From the NCBI GenBank assembly GCA_907163375.1, contig CAJQUW010012680.1:111831-175830 (forward strand): a stretch of 64,000 nt of DNA. The letters run 5' to 3'. Origin of the DNA: Prostheceraeus crozeri (taxonomy: Eukaryota > Platyhelminthes > Polycladida > Euryleptidae). This document shows positions 1-12,125 of the stretch, in pieces. Position 1 is the first letter of the stretch. The number at the start of each line of letters is the position of its first letter. The notes under the pieces were generated by a model. It made no database searches. It was not told where the DNA came from and saw only the letters and a list, made by a program, of their open reading frames with translations. The position numbers were made by a program, and so were the translations under genes.

Positions 1-2416
1 AACCGTTCAGTGCATGAGGGGATGTCTAATTTCTTAGAGTTTTGTTTTTCTACGGTGAAGCTCCAATATGCTGTCGGGTCTTGGAGACTGAAATTTATCA
101 ACTTGAACTGAACTCGAAATGCAATTAAGTGAATATCGCCGAAAAGATCGCTAGTATTCCCCCTCAATGGTTTTGAGTGGAAGTGGAGCTTATTTTTAAA
201 TGTCATGTGGGAATGCACTGCTCCTAAATTTAATATTTCTGAACATTTCTTCATCATTATTTTGATTCGACTTGCATTTGAACATAAACTTCATAACCAT
301 TCATTTTATGGATATTCTGCTTTTTTGCAGTAATCTGGGATTTCTTGTCACTCATAGGGCTATAGAATTATATAGTTCTCAATATTGCTTTTTTGAACAA
401 GCAAATTCTATCAGATTGTTGTCAAAATTCTTAGTTAGGTCAAGTTGGTTATTGTGTGACTTGCTTTCACAGTCCAGCGATCACTCAGATTCGAATACAT
501 CATCTAAGCTTGCTGGCATCTTAATTCGTAGTCACCTTTGGTTTCCGGGAACATAAATCAATCTCAGAATTATGTTGAAGAGTTCAGTTTCGGTTCCCTG
601 GATTCATATTTTTCCTACGCTCTATATATATGTTCCTACCCGTGTCTTCGTTTGTTCATTTTTACCGAATATGTAATAAGCTAATTGATAAAGTATTTCA
701 TTTTCTGTGGATCATATCAGGTATGTTTACTTACTTTGCGGTCTAGAGAAAGATGCTGATGCATTGATGATAAACTATGAACTGTATACAAAGTACACAA
801 TTAGCGTACATGCACCGAATCGTTAGATTCTAGTCGTATATATTTTCATATTTATTTTCATGAAAACTGATATTTCTAACTAGGAAAATGAAACAGGAGC
901 CATAAAACATCAGAAGATAAATGTGTCGCAATAAAATTGGCCAATTGACCTCCCAAGTAGTTTTGAAAATATCAATTTATTAACTTGAATTTGTTCATTC
1001 TAAAGATTAATAGCTTGTAAGTGTGATTTAGACATAACAATTAGAATCATTTCATGAGTTATGTGTCTGCGCTGCATATTCTGATAGCTATTATGGAGAC
1101 AAGTCTTCTACAGATATTTTTATCATATTCTCCGATATTAGCATGATCTTGAAGAAGGTAACCGATAAAATTAAAGAAGCTTTTTAATGACGTATGACCT
1201 GACCATAGAGGTCAGATTGCTTGCTATCTATTTTTTGCCAAACAAGCGGGCCAGGGTCATCATTTATCTTCGACATGCATTTGTCACGGCGATAGGTTGA
1301 ATTTAAATAATTCATGAAGCTGTGATTGTAATGTTGTCTGATCCTTTAGCTGAGAAAGATAATTACCATCAGAAGAAGAATGCTTGCAACCATCGTTTGT
1401 TGGCAATTTGACCAACCTGTGACAATATTTTATCCATTTTTTCACTTCTGCATTAATCAATGAATCATGAATTAAATAATATTTTAAGAAAGTTGTTGTG
1501 CAACATAAGTTCTGGAAAGCTTAGTTTACAACATTCAAATACATTTGTAAATGAATAGGTGTACATAACAAATTGTCTCGCAAAACCTATTCAATCTTTC
1601 TCACATATCCTATTCTCAAAATGATCATCAGTTTGCAAAATCAATACTTTTACACTATTTTCAATAATCTAAGTTTTATTATCTATGCTTTGTAGCCTTT
1701 GTTAACGCAATATCTTCATTTATGATGTTTTTTGAAATCTACAAAACGCAGAACTACATGCTACATGCAGTTGATTCATTCTGGCGAAATTGTTTGGCAA
1801 TGCGCCATTTACCATGACATCAGGAGTTGCCTCAATTCAAAGACTGCAAAATCAGCGACTGGCCAATTGTTGCAATCTCGAAGTGTCATCAAAATTGTTG
1901 TCAGCTATCTCCTCACTAGATTTCAGTAACATTATATTTCACACTGTAGTAATGATGCGGTGCATTGGTTAACTAATTTTTTCTTAGGTATAACTTTGTG
2001 ATATTGCAAGACAATTTTCTGTCATTAATAGTATATGTAATCTTGTGCTGGGTCAGTATTAACATATTCATAATACATAATACAGTATGTTCGAACATCT
2101 TTGTTGAGGATAGAATCAGCCGCATGGAGATCTAATATTCGCTGTTCTACCTGCCATGACAGACTCAATAAATAATTTGCATCTTTGTTTTGCACCTTCA
2201 TGGTCTTCAACTTAGAAATAAGCAAGATCTCTCGAGATTTTTATGCAAAATATACATATATATACTATATATAAATATAACGCCTTGAGAAGCTGGTGAA
2301 GTGACTGAAGTGGTGAAACATATTGGCGTAAATCTTGTGTTTTTCATATTTTTCCATATATATAATATAAAAATTACGACACCCAGATGTTAGAAGAAAA
2401 ACTAGCTTGTCAGAAA
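1..2416. other. AT-rich noncoding DNA, nothing recognised
   Basis: I see no convincing coding exon, RNA gene or bounded repeat here. The short ORFs lack family motifs and sit in AT-rich DNA. Because it lies upstream of two Wnt exons on the + strand, the stretch is probably intronic or upstream DNA of that gene (inference). A short TA-rich run lies near 2254-2276. Confidence 0.5.
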
Positions 2417-2455
2417 GCCCGACCGGTTTCTGCCTATTGCAGGCTTCTCAAGGGC
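2417..2455 (-). ncRNA. hammerhead-like ribozyme fold of a Penelope-like element
   Basis: Read on the minus strand, GCCC and GGGC close stem I around a UUGAGAAG core. Next come a CCU/AGG stem II with a GCAAU loop, then GAAAC and CGGUC. This order (UGANGA-like core, stem II, GAAAC, minimal stem III, GUC, stem I) is the hammerhead layout known from Penelope-like retroelements. It lies downstream, on the same strand, of a PLE GIY-YIG fragment at 2680-3075, where a terminal repeat of such an element would be. The core is not a perfect CUGANGA, so activity is uncertain. Confidence 0.5.
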
Positions 2456-2679
2456 ATAGAATGATATATTGACATAAATTCCAGATATCTTTCAAATACA
2501 TCAAAATAATGTAACTTAGATGTATTTACTTAACTCATAATGTAACTTAGATACACAAATAAAATGATCAACAAAGAAATCAATAGAGATGTTACGGCAG
2601 AGAGATAATGTCGTACATCTCGATTTAGGGTGGGATTTATAATTCTTATGCATAGTTTTTCTTTTTCCTCGCGGTATAA

Positions 2680-3075
2680 TCATGTGCTATTAGGTGGTAA
2701 TTTTAGAATTAGTATGACATGGAAATATACTTCTAAATCTTGAGTACAGCCAAATATGTGATTGCTGACATAGAGAGTTCGGTAATTTGCATCGCGTATT
2801 TGTTGCCTATGTACCCGAACTCGCGCACGTAATGAGTCCCCAGTTTGACCTATGTATAGCCTTTTACATACTTGACATTGAAGCGCATAAATTAAGTCTT
2901 TTGAGTCACAATTCATATTATGTTTGATGTTAAAGGTTTTCGTTTCATTATTCATTTGATATGGTAAAGATGTTCCAACAATTAATGTTTTGCAGCATTC
3001 GCACCTTTTGTTGTTACATTTCTGAACACATGATTGTTCTAAAAAATAATTATTTTTACTTTGAATCAACAACAT
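2680..3075 (-). pseudogene. GIY-YIG endonuclease fragment of a Penelope-like element
   Basis: The 131-codon minus-strand ORF carries the C-terminal part of a Penelope-like polyprotein. A cysteine-rich linker with CNNKRCECC (about residues 20-28) is followed by DLIYALQCQVCKRLYIGQTG (about 59-78), which is the GIY-YIG core with its embedded CxxC, and then LRARVRVHRQQI. Full PLE proteins place reverse transcriptase before this domain; here only the nuclease end remains. Upstream, the same strand breaks off at about 3065-3075, where a PLE RT block begins on the opposite strand, so two truncated copies sit head to head. The ORF is open but isolated, so I treat it as a relic. Family is secure; subfamily is not. 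Confidence 0.75.
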
Positions 3076-3190
3076 TCTTACAAACTCATGGAACGGCCAT
3101 GGGACAAAAATGGCGCCAAGTTATGCGACTTTAACTATGGGTTTCATCGAAGAACGAATGAAGAACATCTTTTTACCCAAATTGGGTTTT
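3064..3190 (+). pseudogene. Penelope-like RT fragment (motif-B region), head to head with the nuclease relic
   Basis: Plus-strand translation gives LQTHGTAMG and then, after a one-base frame change, KMAPSYATLTMGFIEER. This is the conserved PLE reverse-transcriptase block around motif B (GTAMGTKMAPxYANL). Only this stretch is recognisable; sequence beyond about 3190 no longer looks like RT. The fragment abuts the minus-strand GIY-YIG relic with no spacer I can define. It is a plain degenerate retroelement piece with no host function implied. Confidence 0.6.
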
Positions 3191-4894
3191 GTGACGTTTC
3201 TAGTCGTAAATATAATACACAGAAGGCCTGGAAACGACTCTCATCTACTGGTACTCGCGTACTGTATTTACTCCGTGAGTTATGATGCCAGCAGTGTTAT
3301 CCGACTCAATTGTTACCTCATTCGCAAGCCTCCTCAAATGATACGCGGAATAATACTTGACAATTGGGTCTTGAGTAAAAATATTTAGAAAATTGACGTT
3401 TGTATTCTTAAGAGGTGATATTTTTGGTGCCTCTCCTCCGTAATCATAACAAGTGTACTTTATCCTTCGAGATTGATACGATAAGAGAAAAAAAAATTAT
3501 GCAATATCAATGTCAGCTAGTAAGGATCTTGTTGGATAATCACACTCCAATGTTCATCTTTAGCTCATCTTTCTCTCAAAAATAACGTGATCACCTGATC
3601 CTAGATCAATGTTTGCCTCTATTTTTGTCCACGTCTATTTTAACAACATAAACAAAGACATAAATAGCGATATTTTGCAAGTTTCTGCGATAATATTTGT
3701 CCATAACATTAATCTTACACCCAGTGCCCAGAACAAGACATTTCGGTCAATTTAATCATCTTTGCATATTCTGAAACTTAGCAATGATTTTTACTCCTTT
3801 TTAGGTGTTGGAATAGAAGCTAGAATGAATTCACGCCTGTAAGTTACATCATAAAGGGATATTATCTTTGACTTTCAACAAAATTTGACTCGAAGTCATC
3901 TTGAAAACCTGTCAACATGTTATATGATTGACAGACGTCTGAGATTTGTTTGGGTTATTGTATGAAAACGGCAAGTTCAAATGCCAAATGCAATTCGTAA
4001 TTGCATTTGACAAGATACAGCAAGACAGCAATGTTTTACAGCTTCTGCTTGCGAAGATGTTTATCTGTGTAAATTGGTTATATGTATTATTTTGCAACAG
4101 AAAGTTCACTACCTTTTGTTCAGCTTTATGCTTGCAACTACAATTTCTGTGATTGTGCTTAATTTATTTATCTGAAATTTCGAAGCACTTATAATGATGA
4201 ATGAAAGACGAGAACATATGATTATTTTGATAATAAACATCGTGGTCCTGACCCAATTTCTCGTGGCTGATCCAATTTCTCGCTTGGATCCAATCATGAA
4301 AAGATCCAATTTCTAAGATTGTGATAAAAATTGTGCTTTTCGGTCGCAAACATCCTTTGAAACAAATGAAAACCACTTCATGAAGACTTCAAGAAAGTTT
4401 TAATCCATCTCTAAATTCTTCATTTAGCCTGAGACCATCACAAAATATCATTATTGAAGAATTCCTTTATGGAATCGGTTTCACCTACACCCATCCTATG
4501 CCACCTTTATTCTTGTGAGGTTCTACCTCACAATTAAGAGATCGCTATGCCAAGCCCACAGTCGATACGGCAATCGCATGATAGCACAAATATCAGATCT
4601 AAGTTTCACGCCTTCAGACATTGCTATTTGTGATATTGGTCACTGTTTCCCGGGTTTGTGGCACACTGGTCTTCCGATGTTACCGTCGCGTCTTCCGTGT
4701 ATGTCTTTGATAGTTGGCAGGAAGGTCTAGTTTACAAAGCTTCAAATGTCCAACAAAATTTACAAGAGGCATGTTTATGCAACAATAGCAACTGCGTCTA
4801 GGCGACGGAGAATCGAATACACAATGCATTACCTCCGAATTTTAAACGAGGTAGAAAATATTTTTCTACGCACCCTGTTTCTAACACCACTATG
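3191..4894. other. noncoding, nothing recognised
   Basis: No supported gene or bounded repeat was seen. Short ORFs on both strands overlap each other and show no motif. Positions 4245-4315 contain three loosely repeated copies of a 'gatccaatttct' phrase, a small local duplication. Confidence 0.4.
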
Positions 4895-5018
4895 AAAAAT
4901 GGCTTGATTCACTGGGAATCGAATCCAGTCCTCGAAATGCGAACGCAGAACGAAGATAACCAAGGCAAGCGAAGCACACTCTCCACGAGCGTGCCAGGAA
5001 CCGGCATTTTTCACGGTG
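4895..5018 (-). repeat. candidate tRNA-derived SINE or tRNA pseudogene
   Basis: On the minus strand a polymerase III style pair is visible. An A-box-like TGGCACGCTCGTGGAGAG is followed about 60 bases later by a B-box-like GGATTCGATTCC embedded in a T-arm-like stem (CTGG/CCAG). The spacing and an extended variable region would suit a class II (Ser/Leu type) tRNA ancestor. No second copy is present in the window, so repeat status is inferred, and I could not fold a full cloverleaf with confidence. Confidence 0.35.
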
Positions 5019-6408
5019 TTGGCAGGTACAGGGCGCATAGAAATATCTTTTTGACCTCGTGAAAAGACAGAGAAATTGAACTGTGTTTGTGTTTACAAGA
5101 GGCCATTGCAACAGCAGTAATGAAGCATAGATAGCAAATGTAGATTCTTAAAGTCACTTTCCAATGCATAGAAATTGATAACAATAAAACCTCTAGAATG
5201 GAGATGAAGCTTCATGCAATGCACAATGGTGGCACAAAAATCGCACGCATTTTCACTTAGATACACTTGTCAACGGCTGTTTCATTGGGTTAGAATCAGT
5301 CACATGTGCAATTCTAAGCTTTTCATTGGTGATTCATGCCCCAACTTAGTTCCCCCGGATGTGCCGCTACCTTGAGTAATTTTCCATTCTAGTCAACTTC
5401 AGATAAACAATCTATTTCTATGTTCCAATGTGGTTAACTGCTTTTTATCAGCTTCTAAGAAAAGTATTTCAAGGCTTCTGACATGGACTTCTTTCCTATT
5501 ATTTTACTCAAATTCAGATAGTCTTGCCAAACTGTACTAACGCATCGACTGATGATTATGATGACCAAATTTCTGGACTTCTATTGGCCTACTTATAGGA
5601 CAGTCCTTCATCTCTAAAATCCTTCATTTTCTAAGAGAGGAGAAGCCTTGATAGTCGTTAATAATACCATGGTCGTTATCACACAACATCAGCAGTAACA
5701 GCACACAGGCTGTTGAACACCTGATATTATATTTGAAAATTCAAGTAAAAGTTGATGAGAAAGTGGAGCTTGCTCTAAACACCCACATCAGACAGATGCG
5801 ATTGCACGTGTATAGAACTCATCTGCAAACACAGCATCGGTACCCACAGCCTTATGACAGGTTTTCCATGTCATTACTACTAGGGGCGACCCCACAGAAG
5901 CACTGTCAAGTTAACAAATCTCTAGCAGTATCACTCACCCATTGAAATTTGCTTGTCACTAACAACTCACTATCTCACACTGTTTCTGTGCGGCCGTCCC
6001 AGGTTTACAAAGACTTTTACAATGCAATGCATCCTAAATTCAGAAAATCGGGACAGCCCCGACCAGGATCGCGTATTCATCCAAGTCCTGAAAACGAACC
6101 AAGCTCTTTTAAGGCATGGACATGAAAACAATTCCGGCTTCCGCAGCAAGATATATTCCGCTGACAAATCTTTATATATTTGTCAGCATATCCAGATTGA
6201 TTGATCAATAAAGTCCGGAGAAAAAACTTACATGGACACCAAGCGACGTTTCATTAACTGAATTAGTTCCGCACTGAATGGTCTATTGCATTTTGGTATC
6301 ATTCAGTGCATGACCACGTCAGATGCAACAGTTCAAATTTCTACACTTGGAATCCACTAGCGATTTTCATCATGTGTATTGGAAACTGTCAAGAAATATG
6401 CACTTGCA
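5019..6408. other. noncoding, nothing recognised
   Basis: No supported gene. A 10-bp perfect inverted repeat (GCTGACAAAT / ATTTGTCAGC) near 6158-6186 could form a small hairpin. Otherwise the stretch is featureless to my reading. Confidence 0.4.
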
Positions 6409-6486
6409 CTTTGTACCAGGGCTGGGGTGTCGTGCTTTTTTTGACCGACACCGACACCGGGTTCAAGCACGACACCGACACCGGAT

Positions 6487-6619
6487 AATAATAATAATAA
6501 TAAAATTGACTGAATTGCCCGACTTGTCTTTACTTTTGCTTTGTTTTGTGTCCCTGACTTTCTTTTTTTCGTTGTGTATTGATGGAAATAAAGGTTATTT
6601 CTCATAATAATAATAATAA
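6487..6619 (+). repeat. short LINE 3'-end-like insertion with (TAA)n on both sides
   Basis: About 100 bases lie between two TAA microsatellites (6485-6502 and 6606-6619) and end in 'gatggaaataaaggttatttct', which resembles a LINE 3' tail with a TAA-repeat terminus. The flanking TAA runs may be target duplication or tail. It is too short for a family assignment. Confidence 0.3.
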
Positions 6620-6946
6620 TCCTCGAAACACTACAGGTCATGCACTCCTTTCAGGAGACCTATGATCACGAAAAAACATCATTTTCTAAACAAACTGCTT
6701 TTCTAAAAATAATGACAACAAAATGACTCTGAAATTGAAAGTGATGCGATGAATAATGAACAATGCTTATGAAACGTGGTGAAACAATGGATATGATGAC
6801 TAATTGAATAAACAGTGAATGATGACAAAAATGAAGATGCTTATCATGATTACATGTGATAAGGTGATACCGTACCACTCAAAACAATTGATAGGCTTAA
6901 AACAATCAAAAACACTCAAAACAATTGATTCAGCAATCCACTCAAT

Positions 6947-7429
6947 TCATTCCCAATTCGTGTGAAGGAAGAGGGAAGCGTTCACCAAATCCTCCGCCAT
7001 TGAACTTCTCAGATCGGATACAATGAAATGTAGAGATGAAAATAGGCGCTCTACAGATACTTGTGTTGGCGGGAGGCAAGACGCAACTCTGCCAGCTTCA
7101 CAGATGTCCACCGGGTACATATGGATGATCTCCCACACATCCTTGCCTTTGAGCCGCCCAATTGACTCCATTTCAGTGATCAATTCATCAATTCTGGAGT
7201 TGGCTTTCTTCGACTTCCCTGCCTTTTCGAGGCGATCAAGTTCTCGAGCAAAAGGGTCACTTTCCTCCTCATCCGAGTTGGTCAAATTCACCACAACATC
7301 AGCAGGCCTATGAGCCACATGAGACACGGAGGATCGTGCCGACTTTATTCGACTGTGAACCTCTTGAAGTCCCTCTCGGCCCCGCTGCAGCTGCATCTCA
7401 GTAAGCAGGAGTCGGTACCGGGCATCCAC
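6947..7429 (-). pseudogene. hAT transposase C-terminal dimerisation fragment
   Basis: The 160-codon ORF ends in the hAT dimerisation motif: CLPPTQVSVERLFSSL at about residues 118-133, then a conserved 'LRSSMAEDLVNASLFLHTN' tail. The upstream half is an acidic, low-complexity linker (NSDEEESDPFARELDRLEK). The catalytic RNase H-like portion and BED finger are absent. It lies wholly inside the TIR-bounded element at 6417-7789 and reads antisense to the Wnt gene. The hAT call is firm; the fragment has no transposition function alone. Confidence 0.85.
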
Positions 7430-7797
7430 TAGGACGCCAGCCTCACTACGATCACTGACTGGCCTAATCTATCTCAATGGTGATAGCCATCGTGATAGCA
7501 TTCAGAGCACATAGCATAGAGTGTATTAGGGACCTATCAAGGCAAGAAGAAACCAAGGCCTGTCACCTTGAACTTTTTGAACTACATGTAGTAGAGTATA
7601 CATTAATAACTAATTATGCCTTCCAGTCCGTTCTAGTGAAAATATGACTATTTGTAAAGAGAAGGAAATCCTTGTGCGATAAAACAATTTATTTTTCCAG
7701 CTAAAATTTAAGGTCGGTGTCGGTGTCGTCCCTAAAAATCACGACACCGACACCGGGAAAAAGGGCACGACACCTACACCCCAGCCCTGCTTTGTAC

Positions 7798-8222
7798 CTT
7801 CAGAAAGCACGCTTGATCTAAAAAGATCAATTATAAATTTAATTTGAAAATTAACAAAGATGTCTTCATGACAAAGACATTATATCCTCTATACAGAGAT
7901 GTGATTTTTGAATGACTTCCAGAACCCATAGTGTCCTTGGCATGGTGATATCTGTTCATGAGTGCGAACAACGTCATTTTACCAATGCAGCAGTCAATTC
8001 CATGGGAATTTTAACAGTATCACGATTAAATTGTTTATTTTCATCAGTTTATTGAAATTAAAATATTCACTAATTGATGCCGGAATTATAAAGTGGCAAT
8101 TAATTGAGGATCAATTCATTTTTGATTTTCCTTAGTCATTTCTTCTGGGAAAAGCTTTACGAAATGTCGCATTTTATCTGTCAATTTTTAGCAAGATTAA
8201 TCTATTATTCCTTTATTTTCAG
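7798..8222 (+). other. intron of the Wnt gene, 3' part
   Basis: This stretch runs from the hAT element to the splice acceptor of the Wnt exon. A pyrimidine-rich tract 'ttattcctttattttcag' ends at 8222, giving a good acceptor. No other feature is seen. Confidence 0.6.
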
Positions 8223-8605
8223 ACACCCGAGAAACGGCATTCATCTACGCGGTCACCAGTGCAGGTGTTGTTCATTCAGTGACAAGGGCCTGTAGTGCTG
8301 GGAACTTAACTCATTGCGATTGTGATCATAACGATCAACCGACACTTCAGAAGCGATTCAGAAGAAGTTTAGGCGGGCTGCCTCAACGACGCCGTGATCC
8401 AAATGCTAACTTCCAAACTTTCGGTTGTTCTGACAACATAAAGTACGGATTGGAGTTTGGACGGGCGTTTGTTGACGCTCCGGAAATCTTGCCACCTTTG
8501 AGAAAGCATTTGATTCGTTCATGGGACAGAACAAAACGACGGAAACTGCGGCGGAAGTATATCATGAAGGGAATCAACCGCCATAACAATGAAGTCGGAC
8601 GTCAG
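8223..8605 (+). CDS. Wnt ligand, penultimate exon
   Basis: The exon encodes the central part of a secreted Wnt glycoprotein that signals through Frizzled/LRP receptors. It opens with two bases of a split codon and [21 protein letters not shown], then [34 protein letters not shown] and HNNEVGRQ, all Wnt signatures with conserved cysteines. The acceptor is tttattttcag at 8222 and the donor is CAG/gttagt after 8605; it joins the last exon in phase 0. Unusual are the basic runs after the CDCD motif (QKRFRR, PQRRR) and before HNNE ([11 protein letters not shown]), longer than in most Wnts. The [12 protein letters not shown] wording looks nearest to Wnt16, but the subfamily is not settled. Upstream exons are not found in the window. 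Confidence 0.93.
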
Positions 8606-11600
8606 GTTAGTCAAATGCAATGCAGTTTTATAATAATGACATTCGGGAGAGGGCACTTTACGAATCATCAGCAAGCCTAGTTCACTTTGTCATCAACGTA
8701 ACGCAACGCAGACCCTCAGCATCAACATAAATCATTTTTAATGTGCAGTTATGCCTTGAGGAGAGACGCATCATACTTAATTTTCTACTGTCAAGTAGAT
8801 ATCTCAGACACAGTGCCTTATTAATCAGTGCACAGTGTATGTTATGGTATATTTTAATAAAATTCTTTTAAATTACAAGGTCTCCATAATCAAACCAAAT
8901 TTATCACATAGAAAATAATGTAATTCACTTGGTTTCTGTGGGACACCTTGTAACATGCTAACTGCGCACTTCATATATTTCGAGTAAAAACTGTGTAGTT
9001 AAAAGTACTTATTTCCAAAAACATCGGAAAACAGGAACATACAGAACTGCAGGAACATTAAAAAAACAGCGAGCGGTCGATGCTGCTCTAAAAGAATTCA
9101 GTCCGACAAGGAAGGAGAAAAAAATGATCAAAAATCATTAATTCAGATCTCATATTCTCACTGTTTAACGTTTTCCTTAGTCATCGTTCGTAAATCATTG
9201 GTTTTCTTTTACCAGCTTCAGAGTTAAAAATTCATCGATTTTTCAAATTCAGTTGTAAATTTTCATACAGTGAACATTCCACTTTCGTGGTCGATTTCCA
9301 CAATTGCAACTTACAAAATCTGATTTATGATAATTTTGTTCGAAATTTTACTAATGCATTAATTTCAGAATATTCAGCTTCAAACTTCAAAAATGATTTC
9401 ATGGCATTCTCAAACCATGGATATTTATATAGTGATCCATTACTAAATAGATATCTATGCTCGAGCCCAAATATTTCTAAATAATTCAGGCCAGAGTGAC
9501 TTTCATATGCTGTAGACATATTTCTTATCTGTAGATTTTTCTCTGATGCAGTGAGTCACTCGATTCTATGTAATTCTCATGTTTTTCTATCAGCAGCTAA
9601 CTATTCGACCCATAGATTCATTAGGCTGAGTTTTATGAACAAACTCTTCATTTGCCGGCTATTTGGCATCTAATAACAGGGACTTGTTTTGATTTTGAGG
9701 CGGGTGGAGGGAGGGGCTATGGTGTGATGGTAGCTGACATTGGATGAAATGGCTATTCAGAACTGCGAATAGGTCCTTCTGTCGAAGCAAGAGGGGAGCA
9801 AAAATCATATACTAGTACACTTAAATTTAACATAATGCCGGACAATAGCATGAAGCAGAAATTTTTCTATGAGCAGATAATTTAATATGATGGGAATTTG
9901 AGTTAATAAATTAATTTCAATTGTAATTACTGAGTAATGGATTAATTGAATTCAATAATTTTCGTGTCATCCCTTGTAGGTTATCTACAGTTTTCATAGG
10001 AGAATCAATATAGGAGATCTCATGCATCTTTGAATTGGTTCGAACAATCTGATGCATATGCTGATCTATTGCTCTCTACTGTAAAAATTTTGTATTTATG
10101 CATCCGGTTTTGTATTCCGCTCATTTGGATGCTACACTCCAGACTTAGAGGTTGCCACTATGCTTAAATTTTATCTTTTTACATGATCGTCCACTTAACA
10201 GATTGAGAAACAAAATTCCTTTTTTCTGGTATGAGTGCAAAAACGAAGCATTTTACAAGCACCTTCATAAAGTGCTGTTTCGACTTTTATTTTTATGATC
10301 AACTCAGTTCATCCTTTTTAAATCGTTATGTTCATGTATTTCTAACTCACCAATTGCGAGATCAATGCAGATTTCTTGATTAATTTAAAGCTTAAGACAT
10401 TACAACCATTAGAGCAATTTGTCTTTTTTTGGCCTGTTATTATTTCGCAGCCTCGATGGGATTTGCTTTGAAAAAATGACTACAGATATTGTTTCACCAA
10501 TTAAATGTATAAATAAAAATAAAAATCACAATTGACGTTAGATTGTTTTAGAAAGTATCGATTGTATAGCCTACATGTTATCGGAGGACTTTATTTGAAA
10601 TACTGTTGAATATATTTTTGCTTGAAGTGGATGCCATCATTATTGAATAACCGTCGATTGTTTGACTTTTTGAGGGGTAAAATTAGTTAATAATAAAATA
10701 AAGGAAAGTTACGTTGTTCATGTTGCTTACTGTCAAAGTAATTTTGTGCCATGTTTAGAGTCACATCTTTTAGTACGAAATCACGTCACAAACTGCAGTA
10801 TTGTTCGTTTTGCACTTCCTGACATGCAATGAAATATAATATGGAAATTTATTGTCAAGCATTAATCAAAATATCATAGATAACATCTTATTTCTTACAT
10901 CTTGATAAGACAAATTGATACCTTTACTGCTGCTATGTCAAGTGATGCATTTGACAGTTTAACGACTTGGTCACTTTGCAGCAAACCATTACATTCAATG
11001 TAATTATAGGTTCTCTTCGACTTGTCATCGACCCTTCTGTTATAGATTCTTTTAATTGATTTCTGTAGTAAGCATTTAATCTCATATGGTGTTTAATTGG
11101 TCGTGATGGTTGCCTAATTGACAAATTGTATGATAAAGCTTGCTACTTTTTAAGAAGAAATCATACAATTGACACGCGGCTTCATACTGTCAGCGCAGTC
11201 TCGCTGACAGACAGCAGTTTATATCGCATTCTCACTGTTGTTGATGTAATATGCTTTATCTTAGTAAAGGATCTTTGATCTTAAGGTTTTCATTATGCAA
11301 AGATCATTAAAGAGATGGAATGTACAGTTTTTCTAGCGTTTGTTAAAACGGCAATTTAACACTGTTAAATCCAGAGATAAGATCTTAAGATTGAATTTGC
11401 ATATTTATGTATTTAATCATCAGACTTAAGTAATTAACAATCAATTTTAATTCACAATCCGCTCCGACCCAACAAGAACTTTTTGGCTCATTAGAAACCA
11501 ACTGATGCCGGTAAAGTCTTTTGAACGCATTTGAACGTGTTTCATTCATTCACTTCCTAGCGATTTAATAAGTTGCCGCGCGCATTTTTACTTAATAAGA

Positions 11601-11990
11601 ATTTATAAACAAAGAGTTAGCTCAAGCAAATGGTTGCATTTTTGACTCATGGTAGATTTCTATTGCATCAAAATATAAAGCACTTCGGCGTTGCACGCAT
11701 TCAGAAGACGATTGTAAATCATGCTGTATCCAATTTGAAAATGAACTGTGGGGAAAGTCAACAAACCAATAAATAAGCGGATTTTTAAATCGTTTTTGTT
11801 GTTTAGTTGCGTGTAATTTCTTAAAAACTCGAATGATAAAATGCAAATTATTTTCAAGCCGACATCTTGCAATAAATTATTACAACAAGTGCTTCGTCTG
11901 ATTTGACAAAAAAATGAAATCATTTGATCACCAGCAGTAGAATTCAATATCCACAACAGTACAACATTGTTAAACAGAGTGATAATTTCT
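8606..11990 (+). other. Wnt intron, 5' part
   Basis: AT-rich intronic DNA between the two Wnt exons. I see no exon, RNA gene or bounded transposon in this part. Confidence 0.6.
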
Positions 11991-12039
11991 CGAAATAGTT
12001 AATTAAAAAGCCAGAAGCTGCAATTTTTGTTATTTTGCT

Positions 12040-12073
12040 TCCAATATTTCGGCTTCACAGCCTGCGTCAGGGA
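12040..12073 (-). ncRNA. hammerhead-like motif, left arm
   Basis: On the minus strand the order is TCC, CTGACGCAG, GCT-GTGA-AGC (stem II), C, GAAAT, ATT, GGA. The core CUGACGCA differs from CUGANGA by one base. Stem III would be a minimal U-A pair. Confidence 0.4.
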
Positions 12074-12091
12074 TACAATTGTACGTTTTTA

Positions 12092-12125
12092 TCCCTGACG
12101 CAGTCTGTGAAGCCGAAATATTGGA
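12092..12125 (+). ncRNA. hammerhead-like motif, right arm
   Basis: This is the inverted partner of the left-arm motif: TCC, CTGACGCAG, TCTGTGAAGC, CGAAATATT, GGA. Stem II is weaker here (GTC rather than GGC next to the loop), so the right copy is less likely to fold. Confidence 0.35.

Larger units (their letters stand above)
6417..7789. mobile_element. hAT-family DNA transposon, internally deleted
   Basis: The ends are inverted (CAGGGCTGGGGTGTCGTG at the left, the complement of CAGGGCTGGGGTGTAGGTGT at the right). They are flanked by a perfect 8-bp target duplication CTTTGTAC (6409-6416 and 7790-7797), which is diagnostic for hAT. Just inside both ends the hexamer GACACC/GGTGTC is repeated several times, probably subterminal transposase-binding sites (inference). 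The 1373-bp body holds only the C-terminal dimerisation part of a hAT transposase on the minus strand plus a short LINE-like insertion, so the copy cannot move by itself. The exact duplication suggests insertion was not very ancient. Confidence 0.88.

Noticed and set aside
1-8200. Search for earlier Wnt exons (HQFRxxRWNCS region)
   Set aside because: No matching translation was seen on the plus strand, so the upstream exons are taken to lie outside the window.
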